Below, piece after piece: positions 24,655-34,989 of a DNA stretch of 64,000 nucleotides. The notes under the pieces were generated by a model. It was not told where the DNA came from and did not search any database. It was given only the letters and a program-made list of their open reading frames with translations. The stretch covers positions 26,466 to 90,465 of the forward strand of contig QXWR01000019.1 in assembly GCA_009911065.1 (NCBI GenBank), written 5' to 3'. This DNA comes from Clostridiaceae bacterium. GTDB taxonomy: Bacteria; Bacillota; Clostridia; Lachnospirales; Lachnospiraceae. The stretch's first letter is position 1; each line of letters opens with the position of its first letter. The position numbers were made by a program, and so were the translations under genes.

Positions 24655-26832
24655 ATGAGATTAAAGGTTATCAAACGAAACGGAGAGGAGGTTTCTTTTG
24701 AAATCTCCAAAATTAAAAATGCAATCACAAAGGCTAACCATGAGATCCCAAAGATCCATCAGCTAAATTCCTATCAGATTGACGCCATTGCCAATACCAT
24801 TGAAAAACAGCTTTTGGAACTTCCCCATGCTGCCAATGTTGAAGATATTCAGGATATGGTAGAAAAAGGGATTATGGAAATGCGCGGCTATGAAGTGGCT
24901 CAAAAGTACGTCCGCTATCGTTTCAAACGGGAGCTGGCCCGAAAAGCCAACACCACGGATAACGGAATCCTGTCCCTGATCGACCGGATGAACGAGGAAG
25001 TGAAACAGGAAAATTCCAACAAAAATCCGGTCATCAACTCCACACAGAGAGATTACATGGCCGGCGAAGTCAGCAAAGATCTGACCATGCGTCTTCTGCT
25101 GCCAGAGGAAGTAGTCCGTGCTCACAAGGAAGGCATCATTCATTTCCATGATTCCGACTACTTTGCCCAGCGGGAGCACAACTGCGATTTGATTGATTTG
25201 GAGGACATGCTTCAAAATGGAACCGTAATCAGCGAAACCATGATTGAAAAGCCCCACTCCTTCTATACTGCCTGCAACATCACCACTCAGATTGTTGCCC
25301 AGGTGGCCAGCAACCAGTATGGAGGCCAGACCTTCACCCTGTCCCATCTGGCCCCGTTTGTGGAGATCAGCCGGAAGAAAATCCGGGAAAACACCATTCG
25401 TCTCCGCCGGGAGATGAATGAGTCCATGGATGACAATATCATCAGCCGGATTACGGAAGAGCAGTTAAAAGATGAGATTACCCGCGGAATCCAGACCATT
25501 CAGTATCAGCTCATTACCCTGATGACTTGCAATGGTCAGGCCCCCTTTGTGACAGTGTTTATGTACCTGGGGGAAGTTCCCGATGGACAGACCCGCAAAG
25601 ATCTGGCCATGATTATTGAGGAAGTCATGCGTCAGAGAATGCAGGGTGTGAAAAATAAAAACGGCGTCTGGATTACCCCGGCTTTTCCAAAGCTTATCTA
25701 TGTGCTGGATGAGGACAACATAACTCCCGACGCCCCTTACTGGTATCTGACTGAACTAGCTGCCCAGTGTACTGCCAAGCGGATGGTGCCAGATTATATT
25801 TCCGCCAAAGTGATGAAAGAGCTAAAGCGGGGCCAGGTTTATCCCTGTATGGGCTGCCGTTCCTTTTTGACGGTAGAAGATTCACAGAAGACCAAAGACG
25901 GTTCCCATAAGTTTTACGGGCGCTTCAATCAGGGCGTTGTGACCATTAACCTGGTGGATGTGGCATGTACTGCCGGAGGGGATATGGACCAGTTCTGGCA
26001 GGTCCTGGAGGAAAGGCTGGAACTGTGTCACCGGGCTTTGCGCTGCCGCCATGAAAGACTCCTTGGCACCCCCTCGGATGTAGCCCCGATTCTGTGGCAG
26101 AACGGCGCTCTGGCACGGCTGGAAAAGGGAGAGAAGATTGATCGCCTTCTCTATGACGGCTACTCTACCATTTCCTTAGGCTATGCAGGCTTATGTGAAA
26201 TGACCATGCGCATGATGGGCAAGCCTCACACAGACCAGGAAGCAAAAGAATTTGCCCTTAAAGTCATGCAGCGTCTTAACGATAAATGCGCTCAGTGGAA
26301 AGAAGCCGAGCATATCAGTTATTCTGTGTACGGCACTCCCATGGAGTCCACCACCTACCGTTTTGCCAAATGCCTGCAGAAACGTTTTGGAATCCTGCCA
26401 GGGGTTACAGACAAAAACTATATTACCAACAGCTATCATGTTCATGTGACAGAAGAAATCGACGCATTTGCCAAATTAAAATTTGAGGCGGAATTTCAGA
26501 GACTTTCTCCCGGCGGGGCTATCAGCTATGTGGAGGTCCCCAACATGCAGCACAACATTCCTGCCGTGTTAAGCGTCATGCAGTTTATTTACGACAACAT
26601 CATGTACGCAGAGCTGAACACCAAAAGCGATTACTGCGAGTGCTGCGGTTTTGACGGGGAAATCCTGGTGCGGGAAGACGAATCCGGCAAACTGGTATGG
26701 GAATGCCCCAACTGCGGCAACCACGACCAGAACAAACTGACCGTTGCCCGCCGCACCTGCGGATACATTGGCACTCAATTCTGGAATCAGGGACGCACCC
26801 AGGAAATCCGCGACCGGGTACTCCATTTGTAA
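24655..26832 (+). CDS. nrdD: Anaerobic ribonucleoside-triphosphate reductase (725 aa)
   Basis: Glycyl-radical class III ribonucleotide reductase that makes deoxynucleotides from NTPs under anoxia. The ATP-cone (allosteric) domain fills residues 1-95 (VIKRNGEEVSFEISKI). The catalytic barrel includes HDSDYFAQREHNCDL. The C-terminal zinc site uses CECC and CPNC, and the radical glycine is Gly703 in RRTCGYIG. Full length. The activase gene nrdG usually follows, but here a chaperone gene comes next, so nrdG must lie elsewhere. Control by NrdR is indicated by the two upstream boxes. Confidence 0.97.
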   Translation: MRLKVIKRNGEEVSFEISKIKNAITKANHEIPKIHQLNSYQIDAIANTIEKQLLELPHAANVEDIQDMVEKGIMEMRGYEVAQKYVRYRFKRELARKANTTDNGILSLIDRMNEEVKQENSNKNPVINSTQRDYMAGEVSKDLTMRLLLPEEVVRAHKEGIIHFHDSDYFAQREHNCDLIDLEDMLQNGTVISETMIEKPHSFYTACNITTQIVAQVASNQYGGQTFTLSHLAPFVEISRKKIRENTIRLRREMNESMDDNIISRITEEQLKDEITRGIQTIQYQLITLMTCNGQAPFVTVFMYLGEVPDGQTRKDLAMIIEEVMRQRMQGVKNKNGVWITPAFPKLIYVLDEDNITPDAPYWYLTELAAQCTAKRMVPDYISAKVMKELKRGQVYPCMGCRSFLTVEDSQKTKDGSHKFYGRFNQGVVTINLVDVACTAGGDMDQFWQVLEERLELCHRALRCRHERLLGTPSDVAPILWQNGALARLEKGEKIDRLLYDGYSTISLGYAGLCEMTMRMMGKPHTDQEAKEFALKVMQRLNDKCAQWKEAEHISYSVYGTPMESTTYRFAKCLQKRFGILPGVTDKNYITNSYHVHVTEEIDAFAKLKFEAEFQRLSPGGAISYVEVPNMQHNIPAVLSVMQFIYDNIMYAELNTKSDYCECCGFDGEILVREDESGKLVWECPNCGNHDQNKLTVARRTCGYIGTQFWNQGRTQEIRDRVLHL

Positions 26833-26850
26833 TATACAAAATTTCTTTTG

Positions 26851-26899
26851 CAAAAGGGGGGTCTGGACTGCATTATTTACAGTCCGGCGCCCCTTTCGT
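26851..26899 (+). terminator. Hairpin after nrdD
   Basis: AAAGGGG...CTGGACTG (26853-26870) pairs with CAGTCC...CCCCTTT (26880-26897). Only TTTCGTG follows, so termination may be partial. Confidence 0.55.
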
Positions 26900-27011
26900 G
26901 TACCATAACCATTTCCTCCATTTCTCCCCTTCCCCTTTCTCCACAAAGATGATATAATAAGAATACTTATCAACGAAAACACCCTGAATATCAGACAGGA
27001 GCAAGAACAAT

Positions 27012-30000
27012 ATGGAAAAATCCTTAATCTTTCACATACTGGAAATTCCAGAAGATTCCGATGAATCTACCATTAAGGCTGCTTATCGGAATCTTCTAAA
27101 AAACACCAATCCGGAAGATGACCCGGATGGTTTTAAACGTCTGCGCGAAGCATATGAAGGCGCTATTGCCTGGATTCGGCAGCCAAAACAAGAAGAACAC
27201 AAAGAAAAAACAGAGATTGATTTGTGGGTTGACCGGATTGACCAAGTGTACAAAGACATCCGTCTCCGCCCCCAGCCTGCTTTGTGGAAGGAGATTTTAT
27301 CAGACCCTCTCTGCGAGGACTTAGACACCTCCCTTCAGACCAGGGAAGCCCTGATGGTCTATTTGATGGATCACATTTATCTTCCCCAGCCTATCTGGAA
27401 GCTTCTGGACGAAACGTTTCAGATTATAGAAGATCAGGAAGCCCTGCGCCAGCAGTTTCCGGACAATTTTATGAATTATGTCGTGTACTACATAGAGAAT
27501 CCTGAGGCTATGAATCTGGAGCTGTTTGAGATCCTGAACCAGGAACAGATGGACGGGGACAGCTATATCCGAAATTATTTGGATATCCGCAGACAGCTGG
27601 GCAGGCGGGAGATGGAAGGGTGCAATGCCAAACTGAATGATCTAGCTGCATTCCATCTCTACCACCCTTATGAGGACGCGGAAAGGCTACGGATTCTGAC
27701 CGCTGCCATTGAGACCTTTCGGGAAGAAAAACTGGCACAGCCAGACGACCCAGAAAACAATGCCCGCATTCGGGCAGAGGCCGTTATCTGTGCCGCAATC
27801 TTAACAAAACCCAAGGATAAAGATGCCCTCGCCTTTTCCGACAGCCGGGACAGCGCATTGTTTCACACCCTTACAGATGCGGCCCGCATTTTGACCGAAC
27901 GTCTCCTTAAAGACCCCAGAGAGGATGACTATGTTCTCCTCTATTGCGCCTATGCCTGGTGGTCCCTGGACAGACAAGAAGAGGCTTTCGCCCTGTGGCA
28001 GAAGCTTCTGGACCGTCTTCCTACACATTATATGGCAAAACTTGGGGTAGTCCGTTATCATATCAGCCAGAAAAATTACGATTTGGCAAAAGAACTGATG
28101 TTACAGCTGCTGGATATGGACAGCCAGGATGAAGAAGTCTTAGAACTTATGACCTATGTCAACAATGCTTTGATTGCAAATTACCAGGACAATTTAAACA
28201 AAAGTGACCTGGAAGAATCTCAGCGAAAAAATGATACCATTGAACTTGGCTGGTGCCTGTTCCAGAATGAGCGAGCCGAAGAAGCTGTATCTTTGCTGGA
28301 AGGTTTTCTTCCCGATGAGGACACGGAATATTCTTATGAGAATCTGTATGGCCGCCTGCTGTACCGGGTGGACCGGTATCCGGATGCACTTCCTCACCTC
28401 CTTCGCTGGCTGGAATTGATCCGGCACACCATAGATGATGGGTCCGAGGAAAACCGCAAGCGGATTTCCAGAGAATTTCAGGCATGCCATCTGTTAAGCG
28501 GATGCTACCATGAGCTGGAAGATAAAGAAAAATCCATGGAATATGTAGAGACTGCTGCAAAAGTGGCTTCCAACCCCAGAGACAAGCTTGCCGCCATGCA
28601 GTACAAAGCTTATCTGCTGTTTCAATATAAAGAATATGAACGTTGTATTGATGCCTGTGATCAGGTGGTGGAACAGGATGACAACTACTATCCTGCTTAC
28701 TTACAGCGCCAGGAAGCTGCCTACGAGCTGCGCAAAGGCCAACAAGTAGTAGATGATTATTACAGTGCCATCCGTATTTTCCCAGGACATTACAAGCCCT
28801 ATCTGCTTGCTGCCCAGGTATTTTTCTACCATGACCAGTTTCAGGATGCCAAAGGCGTTCTGGACCGGGCCAGAGAAAATCAGGTGGAATTTAGTCCCTG
28901 CCTGCGTCTGTATGAGGTGAAAATTCTCCGGAATCTGGCTGACAAACGGGAAGACCGGGATGCCCCTCTTTCCATTGCCACGGAACTTCTTGCAGAACAT
29001 GACAATCCGGAGACGGATATTGAGGACCTGTCCGAAATCGAATTTGAGATCGGGCTGCTTCACTGGGATAATGATGATCTGGAAAACGCCCTGGAACACA
29101 TAACCAAAGCAGTAGAACAAAATAAAGAGCGGATGCAGTACCGGTTAATCCGAGGGCATGTCTATCTGGATCACGGCCAATATAAGGCTGCTCTTGCAGA
29201 TTATGCCGCAGCCCGCCAACAGTACGACGATTCTCCTGCCCTCCACTACAATATGGGACTTTGCCAGGAATCCCTTGGCATGACAAATCTCGCTATGGAA
29301 TGTTTTCAGGAGACATTAAAATACAAGCCGATTTACCGGGAAGCCTGTGAAAAACTGGCTGATTTCTACCGGGATCGGTATCAGGAAGGCAATGACCCAG
29401 AGGATTTTAAAAAAGCCATCTCCTACATGAACCGACAGATTGAAGCCCGTCCCTCCTGCCATGACCTGGTTCACCGGGGCCTGTTCTATATGCACAACAT
29501 GGATCTTAACGAAGCCATTCAGGACTTTGAAGAAGGTTTAAAATATGGACCGGACGAGTGGGTAATCTACAACAACCTGGGCTGCTGTTATGAGCGGATG
29601 GGCGATTTACAAAAAGCCATCTCCTATTTTAAAGAAGCCTTAAATCGCCTGGGGGACAAAAAAAGCCTGCTTCCCAACGGCAATCTAGCAGACTGTTATG
29701 AGGCTTTGGGGGATTATGCCGCTGCCATTGCATGTTACAAAAAGAACCTGGAACTAGAACCGGACAATCAGACCATTTTCAAAGAGCTGGGATTTTTATA
29801 CCGGTACATGGGGGATTATAAGCAGGCATTAAGTTATTTTCAAAAGGCCACAGACCAGGATGAATATTATTCCTGGATTGGTGATGTCCAATATTTGCAG
29901 GGACGAACCGGGCTGGCTGTGATTACCTACAAAAAGGGGATTCAGGCCGCTAAAAAGGACCAAAAAGCAAGTCGGCTCTCAGCTCTTGCCGACTACTATA

Positions 30001-30509
30001 AAGATCAGGCAATGGATTTTAAGAAAGCGGAAACCTATTTTTTAAAAGCCCTTGCCATTGAGACAGATGAAGACGAACTTCGCGAGCTGGAATGGAAACT
30101 GGCAGTCATTTGTTTCCGCATGGGCCATTTTAAGGACGCTAAAATCCATGCCCAAAAGTCTCTGGAGCATTTTGCAAAAACCAAGTGGGCCTGCGAAGAA
30201 CATTACCTTAACTATCGGCCTTACCGGCCTGCCCGTCTGATGCGTCATGGATGGCTCTACATCTGCCTTGGAGAGACAGAAAAAGGACTTAGCTTTCTTA
30301 GTCAGATGAACGAATGTCTGCGCTGCCGCCAGTGCCGTAATCAGACCTGCTTTGAAAGTTATCTTCATTTGGCCATGTACTACGAAGCAGTCGGCCAATA
30401 TGACAAGGCCATTGCATACTATGAAAAATCCGTGGAGGCAAATCCAGTCGCCATTACGCCACGGGCTACTTTGGAACATTTAAAAAAGAAATTAGGAAAG
30501 AAAAAATAG
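27012..30509 (+). CDS. J-domain-like TPR protein (1165 aa), partner of HscC-type Hsp70
   Basis: Residues 1-55 resemble a J-domain ([32 protein letters not shown]), but the HPD tripeptide is replaced by NPE in [11 protein letters not shown]. The rest is largely helical with many TPR units, clearest from about residue 720 onward ([100 protein letters not shown]). A cysteine cluster [12 protein letters not shown] sits near residue 1105 between TPRs. An Hsp70 gene begins 25 bases downstream, like the DjlB/DjlC-HscC arrangement in E. coli. Inferred role: client-binding co-chaperone for that Hsp70. A TATAAT at 26953 may belong to its promoter; the -35 is poor. Confidence 0.8.
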   Translation: MEKSLIFHILEIPEDSDESTIKAAYRNLLKNTNPEDDPDGFKRLREAYEGAIAWIRQPKQEEHKEKTEIDLWVDRIDQVYKDIRLRPQPALWKEILSDPLCEDLDTSLQTREALMVYLMDHIYLPQPIWKLLDETFQIIEDQEALRQQFPDNFMNYVVYYIENPEAMNLELFEILNQEQMDGDSYIRNYLDIRRQLGRREMEGCNAKLNDLAAFHLYHPYEDAERLRILTAAIETFREEKLAQPDDPENNARIRAEAVICAAILTKPKDKDALAFSDSRDSALFHTLTDAARILTERLLKDPREDDYVLLYCAYAWWSLDRQEEAFALWQKLLDRLPTHYMAKLGVVRYHISQKNYDLAKELMLQLLDMDSQDEEVLELMTYVNNALIANYQDNLNKSDLEESQRKNDTIELGWCLFQNERAEEAVSLLEGFLPDEDTEYSYENLYGRLLYRVDRYPDALPHLLRWLELIRHTIDDGSEENRKRISREFQACHLLSGCYHELEDKEKSMEYVETAAKVASNPRDKLAAMQYKAYLLFQYKEYERCIDACDQVVEQDDNYYPAYLQRQEAAYELRKGQQVVDDYYSAIRIFPGHYKPYLLAAQVFFYHDQFQDAKGVLDRARENQVEFSPCLRLYEVKILRNLADKREDRDAPLSIATELLAEHDNPETDIEDLSEIEFEIGLLHWDNDDLENALEHITKAVEQNKERMQYRLIRGHVYLDHGQYKAALADYAAARQQYDDSPALHYNMGLCQESLGMTNLAMECFQETLKYKPIYREACEKLADFYRDRYQEGNDPEDFKKAISYMNRQIEARPSCHDLVHRGLFYMHNMDLNEAIQDFEEGLKYGPDEWVIYNNLGCCYERMGDLQKAISYFKEALNRLGDKKSLLPNGNLADCYEALGDYAAAIACYKKNLELEPDNQTIFKELGFLYRYMGDYKQALSYFQKATDQDEYYSWIGDVQYLQGRTGLAVITYKKGIQAAKKDQKASRLSALADYYKDQAMDFKKAETYFLKALAIETDEDELRELEWKLAVICFRMGHFKDAKIHAQKSLEHFAKTKWACEEHYLNYRPYRPARLMRHGWLYICLGETEKGLSFLSQMNECLRCRQCRNQTCFESYLHLAMYYEAVGQYDKAIAYYEKSVEANPVAITPRATLEHLKKKLGKKK

Positions 30510-30534
30510 ACTTACTTACAAGAAAGGCACATAT

Positions 30535-32226
30535 ATGATTATTGGAATTGACCTTGGAACCACCAACAGTCTGGTGGCCTATTTTACGGAGGAAGGGCCG
30601 AAAATCATCCCCAATCGGCTCGGCAAGCATCTGACTCCATCTGTGGTCAGCATTGACGAGGAAGAGCAGGTTTATGTGGGGGAACTGGCAGTGGAACGGG
30701 GACTTCTTTACCCCAACAGCGCTGCCGCTGTGTTCAAACGGGATATGGGAAGCAAGCGGCAGTTTCAGCTTCTTCACAAAACGTTTCTGGCAGAAGAACT
30801 GTCTGCTTTGGTGTTAAAGGTTCTCAAAGAGGATGCGGAAAACTATTTAGGTGAGGAAGTGACGGAAGCAGTTATCAGCGTTCCCGCCTACTTTAACGAC
30901 CAGCGCCGCAAGGCAACAAAGCGGGCTGGGGAGATGGCCGGACTTAAAGTGGAACGGATTATCAGCGAACCTACTGCAGCTGCTATTGCTTACGGCCTGT
31001 ATCAGAACAAAGAGTCTGCCCGGTTTTTAGTCTTTGACCTGGGAGGCGGTACTTTTGACGTATCCATATTGGAACTGATTGACACCATTTTGGAAGTGCG
31101 GGCTGTGGCCGGAGACAATTTCCTGGGAGGCGAGGATTTTACCGCTGTTTTGGAAGGGATGTTTTTTGAAAAATATCCCCAGCTGGACCGGCTCTCTTTA
31201 AGCGAAAAGGTCCTGCGCCACATTCACAAACAGGCAGAGCAATGCAAGCTAGGCTTTTCTGACAAGCGGGTGTCTTCTATGAACTGCAAAATCAATGATG
31301 AGATCTTTGATTTCGAAGTGGACTTAACCAAATATGAGGAAGCCTGCAGCGACTTATTGGAGCGCATCCGCAAACCAGTAAAACGAAGTCTTGCTGATGC
31401 CCATGTACGGTTATCAGACATTGACAAGGTAGTTTTAGTAGGCGGCGCTACCAAAAGCCCCATAATCCGCCGCTTTGTCAGCAAGCTCTTTAAGATGCTT
31501 CCAGACACCAACATTAACCCAGATGAGGCTGTAGCTTTAGGAGCTGCCATTCAGGGCGCTATGAAAGAGCGGAAAGATGCCATTAAGGAAGTAATCCTGA
31601 CGGATGTATGCCCCTTTACCCTGGGAACTGAGGTGGTGCGGGAATGGGATGAAAACCGTTTCGAAAACGGAGTTTTCTGCCCAATCATTGACCGCAATAC
31701 GGTCATTCCTGCCAGCCGCACAGAACGGCTTTACACAGTCCGGGACAATCAAAATAAAATCCGCGTCAACGTTCTTCAAGGAGAAAGCCGTTTTGCCGCC
31801 AACAACCTGTCCTTAGGGGAACTGCTCATTGACATTCCCGCTGCCAAGGCCGGTGAAGAGGCAGTGGACGTAACCTATACCTATGACATTAACTCTCTGC
31901 TGGAAGTAGAAGTAAAAGTAGTCTCCACTCAGAAAATTATGAAAAAAGTCTTTTTTGGCAGGGATGTGGATATGACTCCGGAGGAGATTGAAGAGAGACT
32001 GAAAACCCTCTCCTACTTAAAAATCCACCCCAGAGACCGGGAGGAAAACAAGTATCTTTTGCTGCGGGGAGAACGAATCTATGAAGAAAGCCTGGGTGAG
32101 GACCGTCTCTTTGTAGAATCCGCCATCCGGAAATTTGAAAAAGCCTTGAATACCTACGATCAGGGCATAATCGAGGAAGCCAAAACAGCATTCAAAGAGT
32201 TTCTGGAAATGATGGATGATTCCTAA
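30535..32226 (+). CDS. hscC: HscC-type Hsp70 chaperone (563 aa)
   Basis: Hsp70 ATPase domain with [64 protein letters not shown] and [11 protein letters not shown]; a substrate-binding domain follows ([18 protein letters not shown]). At 563 residues it is shorter than DnaK and ends with a brief helical lid, as in HscC. AAGAAAGG lies upstream of the ATG. It is in an operon with the J-like TPR protein, while no grpE or dnaJ is nearby, so it is not the housekeeping DnaK. Specialised function unknown. Confidence 0.88.
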   Translation: MIIGIDLGTTNSLVAYFTEEGPKIIPNRLGKHLTPSVVSIDEEEQVYVGELAVERGLLYPNSAAAVFKRDMGSKRQFQLLHKTFLAEELSALVLKVLKEDAENYLGEEVTEAVISVPAYFNDQRRKATKRAGEMAGLKVERIISEPTAAAIAYGLYQNKESARFLVFDLGGGTFDVSILELIDTILEVRAVAGDNFLGGEDFTAVLEGMFFEKYPQLDRLSLSEKVLRHIHKQAEQCKLGFSDKRVSSMNCKINDEIFDFEVDLTKYEEACSDLLERIRKPVKRSLADAHVRLSDIDKVVLVGGATKSPIIRRFVSKLFKMLPDTNINPDEAVALGAAIQGAMKERKDAIKEVILTDVCPFTLGTEVVREWDENRFENGVFCPIIDRNTVIPASRTERLYTVRDNQNKIRVNVLQGESRFAANNLSLGELLIDIPAAKAGEEAVDVTYTYDINSLLEVEVKVVSTQKIMKKVFFGRDVDMTPEEIEERLKTLSYLKIHPRDREENKYLLLRGERIYEESLGEDRLFVESAIRKFEKALNTYDQGIIEEAKTAFKEFLEMMDDS

Positions 32227-32257
32227 TCACGAATCTCCCATCTATCCTTTTTCTCAC

Positions 32258-32336
32258 TCAAAAAAGTCCGTCTGGGAGAGAAAAGAGAATCGTTTACAAC
32301 CAATTCTCTCTTCTCTCCCGGACGGACTTTTATTTT
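32258..32336. terminator. Strong bidirectional terminator between hscC and ackA
   Basis: Long stem of about 30 bases per arm (32260-32290 and 32302-32332; AAAAAGTCCGTC against GACGGACTTTTT) with T-runs on both strands. It separates the convergent hscC and ackA genes. Confidence 0.88.
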
Positions 32337-32345
32337 ATATTTGAC

Positions 32346-33557
32346 TTATCTTTCCTTTATAACCTCTCCGGCAACTGCCGCTGCCTCTCTGGCGATCTCC
32401 AGCTCTTCATTGGTGCGGACCACCAGCACATTTACTTTTGACGTTCCGTCTGAGATTCGAAAAGCCTCTCCCTGGTCTCGGTTTCTCACCTCATCAATGG
32501 TAATTCCCAAAAATTCCAGATAGTCGCAGATCTCCTGGCGAATATCAGAATCATTCTCTCCCACTCCGGCTGTAAACACAATATTATCTACCCCGTTCAT
32601 GGCCGCGGCATAGCTTCCCACATATTTGGCCACCTTGTAGGCAAAAATCTCTCTGGCCAAAGCCGCCTTTTCATTATACTTAATCTGTGCATCTTTCAGC
32701 TCTCTAAAATCGCTGGAAAAATTCTTGGAAATCCCCAAAACTCCTGACTCCTGATTTAAAATAGCCATAATCTGAGGAAAATCCAGATTCTCCTTTTTTG
32801 CCAGAAATTCTAATGCCCCTGGGTCCACATCGCCGCACCGGGTTCCCATCACCAGCCCCTCAAGGGGAGTAAATCCCATAGAATTGTCAACAACTCTTCC
32901 ATATTTTACTGCGCTAATGCTGGCTCCATTTCCCAAATGACACACAATGGTCTTCACCTGTCTGGGGTCTTGTCCCAAAAACTCCGCTGCCCGCAAAGAG
33001 ACATATTTATGACTAATCCCATGAAATCCATAACGGCGCACCTTATACTTCTCATAATATCGGTAAGGCAATCCATACAAAAACGCTTTGGGTTCCATGG
33101 TCTGATTAAAAGCCGTGTCAAAAACTCCCACCATAAGAGTATCTGGCATCAACTTTTTACATGCCTCCACCCCTACCAGATTGGCTGGATTGTGCAAAGG
33201 CGCCAGATCATTGCACTCTGTCATGGCCTGAATCACTTCCTCATTGATGACCACAGAGCCAGTAAACTTCTCTCCCCCGTGGACCAGCCGGTGTCCGATC
33301 ACATCAATCTCGCTGAAATCTGCAATCACCCCCTGTTTCGGATCTGCCAGCATATCCAACAAAGTGTGTACTGCCTGAGTGTGGTTCTCCATGGTTACTG
33401 GTTCCTTTATGGAAATACCAGAAGCCGTTCGATAAGTAAAACTGCCGTCAATGCCGATCCGCTCACACAGCCCCTTTGCCAAAACTTCCTCCTTTTTGGA
33501 ATCAATTACCTGAAATTTCAGGGAAGAGCTGCCGCTGTTGATCACTAATATTTTCAT
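32346..33557 (-). CDS. ackA: Acetate kinase (403 aa)
   Basis: Final step of fermentative acetate formation: acetyl-phosphate plus ADP gives acetate plus ATP. ASKHA-fold signatures are present: VINSGSSSLKFQVID at the N-terminus, GHRLVHGGEKF, FDTAFNQTM, YGFHGISHKYVS, HLGNGASISAV, MGFTPLEGLVMGTRCGDVDP, FTAGVGEND. Full length. ATG with AAAAGGAGAAAACC upstream. The usual partner pta is not adjacent; the divergent neighbour is a DUF1836 gene. Confidence 0.97.
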   Translation of the reverse strand: MKILVINSGSSSLKFQVIDSKKEEVLAKGLCERIGIDGSFTYRTASGISIKEPVTMENHTQAVHTLLDMLADPKQGVIADFSEIDVIGHRLVHGGEKFTGSVVINEEVIQAMTECNDLAPLHNPANLVGVEACKKLMPDTLMVGVFDTAFNQTMEPKAFLYGLPYRYYEKYKVRRYGFHGISHKYVSLRAAEFLGQDPRQVKTIVCHLGNGASISAVKYGRVVDNSMGFTPLEGLVMGTRCGDVDPGALEFLAKKENLDFPQIMAILNQESGVLGISKNFSSDFRELKDAQIKYNEKAALAREIFAYKVAKYVGSYAAAMNGVDNIVFTAGVGENDSDIRQEICDYLEFLGITIDEVRNRDQGEAFRISDGTSKVNVLVVRTNEELEIAREAAAVAGEVIKER

Positions 33558-33660
33558 AAAAATGGTTTTCTCCTTTTGTTCTTGGGTATATTTATTCTAT
33601 CACAGACCACCTTGGCTTTCAAGAAAGAAACGTTACTGTAAAAGAATCTCTATTTTCCTC

Positions 33661-33689
33661 TTGCCATCTAGTATTAAAAACTATATAAT
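33661..33689 (+). promoter_or_regulatory. Promoter of the DUF1836 gene
   Basis: TTGCCA (33661-33666), 17-base spacer, TATAAT (33684-33689); the transcript would begin just ahead of the AGAGGTGA ribosome-binding site. Confidence 0.65.
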
Positions 33690-33707
33690 AAAGTCAGAGG
33701 TGACAAA

Positions 33708-34343
33708 ATGAAGAAAAACGAGGAACTATTGACAAATATCCTGGCAAGGCTGGACAACCTGTCCTACATCAAACTGGATAAAATACCGGAAATTGATCTT
33801 TACATGGATCAGGTGACATCTTTTATGGAGGACCATTTACAAAAGACCAAACGAAACCCAGAGGACAAGGCGCTGACCAAAACCATGATCAACAATTATG
33901 CCAAAAACCGCCTTCTGCCTCCTCCTGTGAAAAAGAAGTACTCAAGAGAACATATTCTGCTTCTGCTCTTTATCTACTATTATAAGAATCTTCTTTCCTT
34001 CAGTGATATTGAGCAGCTGTTTGGCCCTATTACGGAAAAGTATTTTGGTTCTGACTCCAAGCTGTCCCTAAGCCATATTTACGAAGAAGTATTTGCCTTG
34101 GAGAACAATCAGATGGAACGGTTAAAGGAAGACACCCTGGCCAAATTTAATGCCGCCAAATCCACCTTTGGAGACATTGATGAGGAAGAACGGGAATATC
34201 TTCAACTGTTTGCCTTTATCAGCGAATTGTCCTTTGATGTATATTTGAAAAAACAGATGATTGAAATTTTAATTGACCAGCTGCGGGAAGAAACTTCCGA
34301 AACAAAAAATGGAAAAAAGAAAAAAGAGAAAACCAATGGATGA
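33708..34343 (+). CDS. DUF1836 domain protein, putative regulator (211 aa)
   Basis: The DUF1836 core is visible: IPEIDLYMDQVTSFMEDHL, KALTKTMINNYAKNRLLPPP and YSREHILLLLFIYYYKN. The TMINNYAKNRLLPPP element resembles a MerR-type helix-turn-helix with a wing, so DNA binding is likely. The C-terminal half is helical and ends in a lysine-rich tail (ETKNGKKKKEKTNG). Target genes are unknown; ackA diverges from it. The dispersed repeat lies just past its stop and may act as its 3' hairpin. Confidence 0.82.
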   Translation: MKKNEELLTNILARLDNLSYIKLDKIPEIDLYMDQVTSFMEDHLQKTKRNPEDKALTKTMINNYAKNRLLPPPVKKKYSREHILLLLFIYYYKNLLSFSDIEQLFGPITEKYFGSDSKLSLSHIYEEVFALENNQMERLKEDTLAKFNAAKSTFGDIDEEEREYLQLFAFISELSFDVYLKKQMIEILIDQLREETSETKNGKKKKEKTNG

Positions 34344-34366
34344 CAGACAAACCGGCAGACTGCCTT

Positions 34367-34437
34367 CGAGTACTTCGCTGCATTCATCTTGAAGTACTCG
34401 AGCGTGTCTGCCAGAAAGCAATTTTCAGACACACTCT
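34367..34437 (-). repeat. Dispersed repeat copy 3 (most complete)
   Basis: Two nested inverted repeats: CGAGTACTTC (34367-34376) / GAAGTACTCG (34391-34400), and GTGTCTG (34404-34410) / CAGACAC (34426-34432). On the minus strand it reads GTGTGTCTGAAAATTGCTTT, then GGCAGACACGCTCGAGTAC. It lies between convergent DUF1836 and yerC genes. Confidence 0.7.
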
Positions 34438-34501
34438 TAAACCCAGCCTGCCAGTTTTATCTAAGAAACTACAGTGAAGGAAATCATTTTTCAGATCGAT
34501 T

Positions 34502-34798
34502 CTAACCTTCTTCCTTCACCAATCGGGCAAATACCATATCGTATCCATCGTTTCCGTAATTTAGAGAACGGTTTACCCTGCTGATGGTTGCAGTAGATGC
34601 ACCTGTCTTCTCTGCAATATCCAGATAGGTGCGCTTCTCCCGAAGCATCTTGGCTACCTCATAGCGCTGAGATAAAGACAAAAGTTCATTTACTGTACAC
34701 ACATCTTCAAAAAACGCATAACACTCTTCTGGCGTTTCCAATGTCAGAATCGCCTGAAACAGGTGGTCCACTGCGTCTGTCTTGATTTTCTTATTCAT
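34502..34798 (-). CDS. TrpR-like protein YerC/YecD (98 aa)
   Basis: Small helix-turn-helix protein of the TrpR superfamily: ILTLETPEECYAFFEDVCT, ELLSLSQRYEVAKMLREKRT, YLDIAEKTGASTATISRVNR and SLNYGNDGYDMVF are the conserved core. Members are common in Firmicutes beside varied genes. Ligand unknown; it is not known to be the tryptophan repressor. Flanked on both sides by dispersed repeat copies. Confidence 0.92.
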   Translation of the reverse strand: MNKKIKTDAVDHLFQAILTLETPEECYAFFEDVCTVNELLSLSQRYEVAKMLREKRTYLDIAEKTGASTATISRVNRSLNYGNDGYDMVFARLVKEEG

Positions 34799-34854
34799 TA
34801 CAGACTCCCCCTCTTATTCATAACCGAGAGCTTTGTGCAGCTCACTCCTTTCAA

Positions 34855-34905
34855 ACACACTCCAGCGCGTGTCTGACGGAAAGCAGTTTTCAAACTCACT
34901 CTAGT
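34855..34905 (+). repeat. Dispersed repeat copy 4
   Basis: ACACTCCAGCGCGTGTCTGA, then CGGAAAGCAGTTTTCAAACT and CACTCTAG: the same layout as copy 3 but diverged. It lies between yerC and the HAD phosphatase gene. Confidence 0.6.
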
Positions 34906-34989
34906 TTAGCACAGTAAATTTATAAAGTCCATACCTGTTTTTATGTTTTTCCAAAACAGAGTGAAATCCATTACCATTTAAAAAATCAT

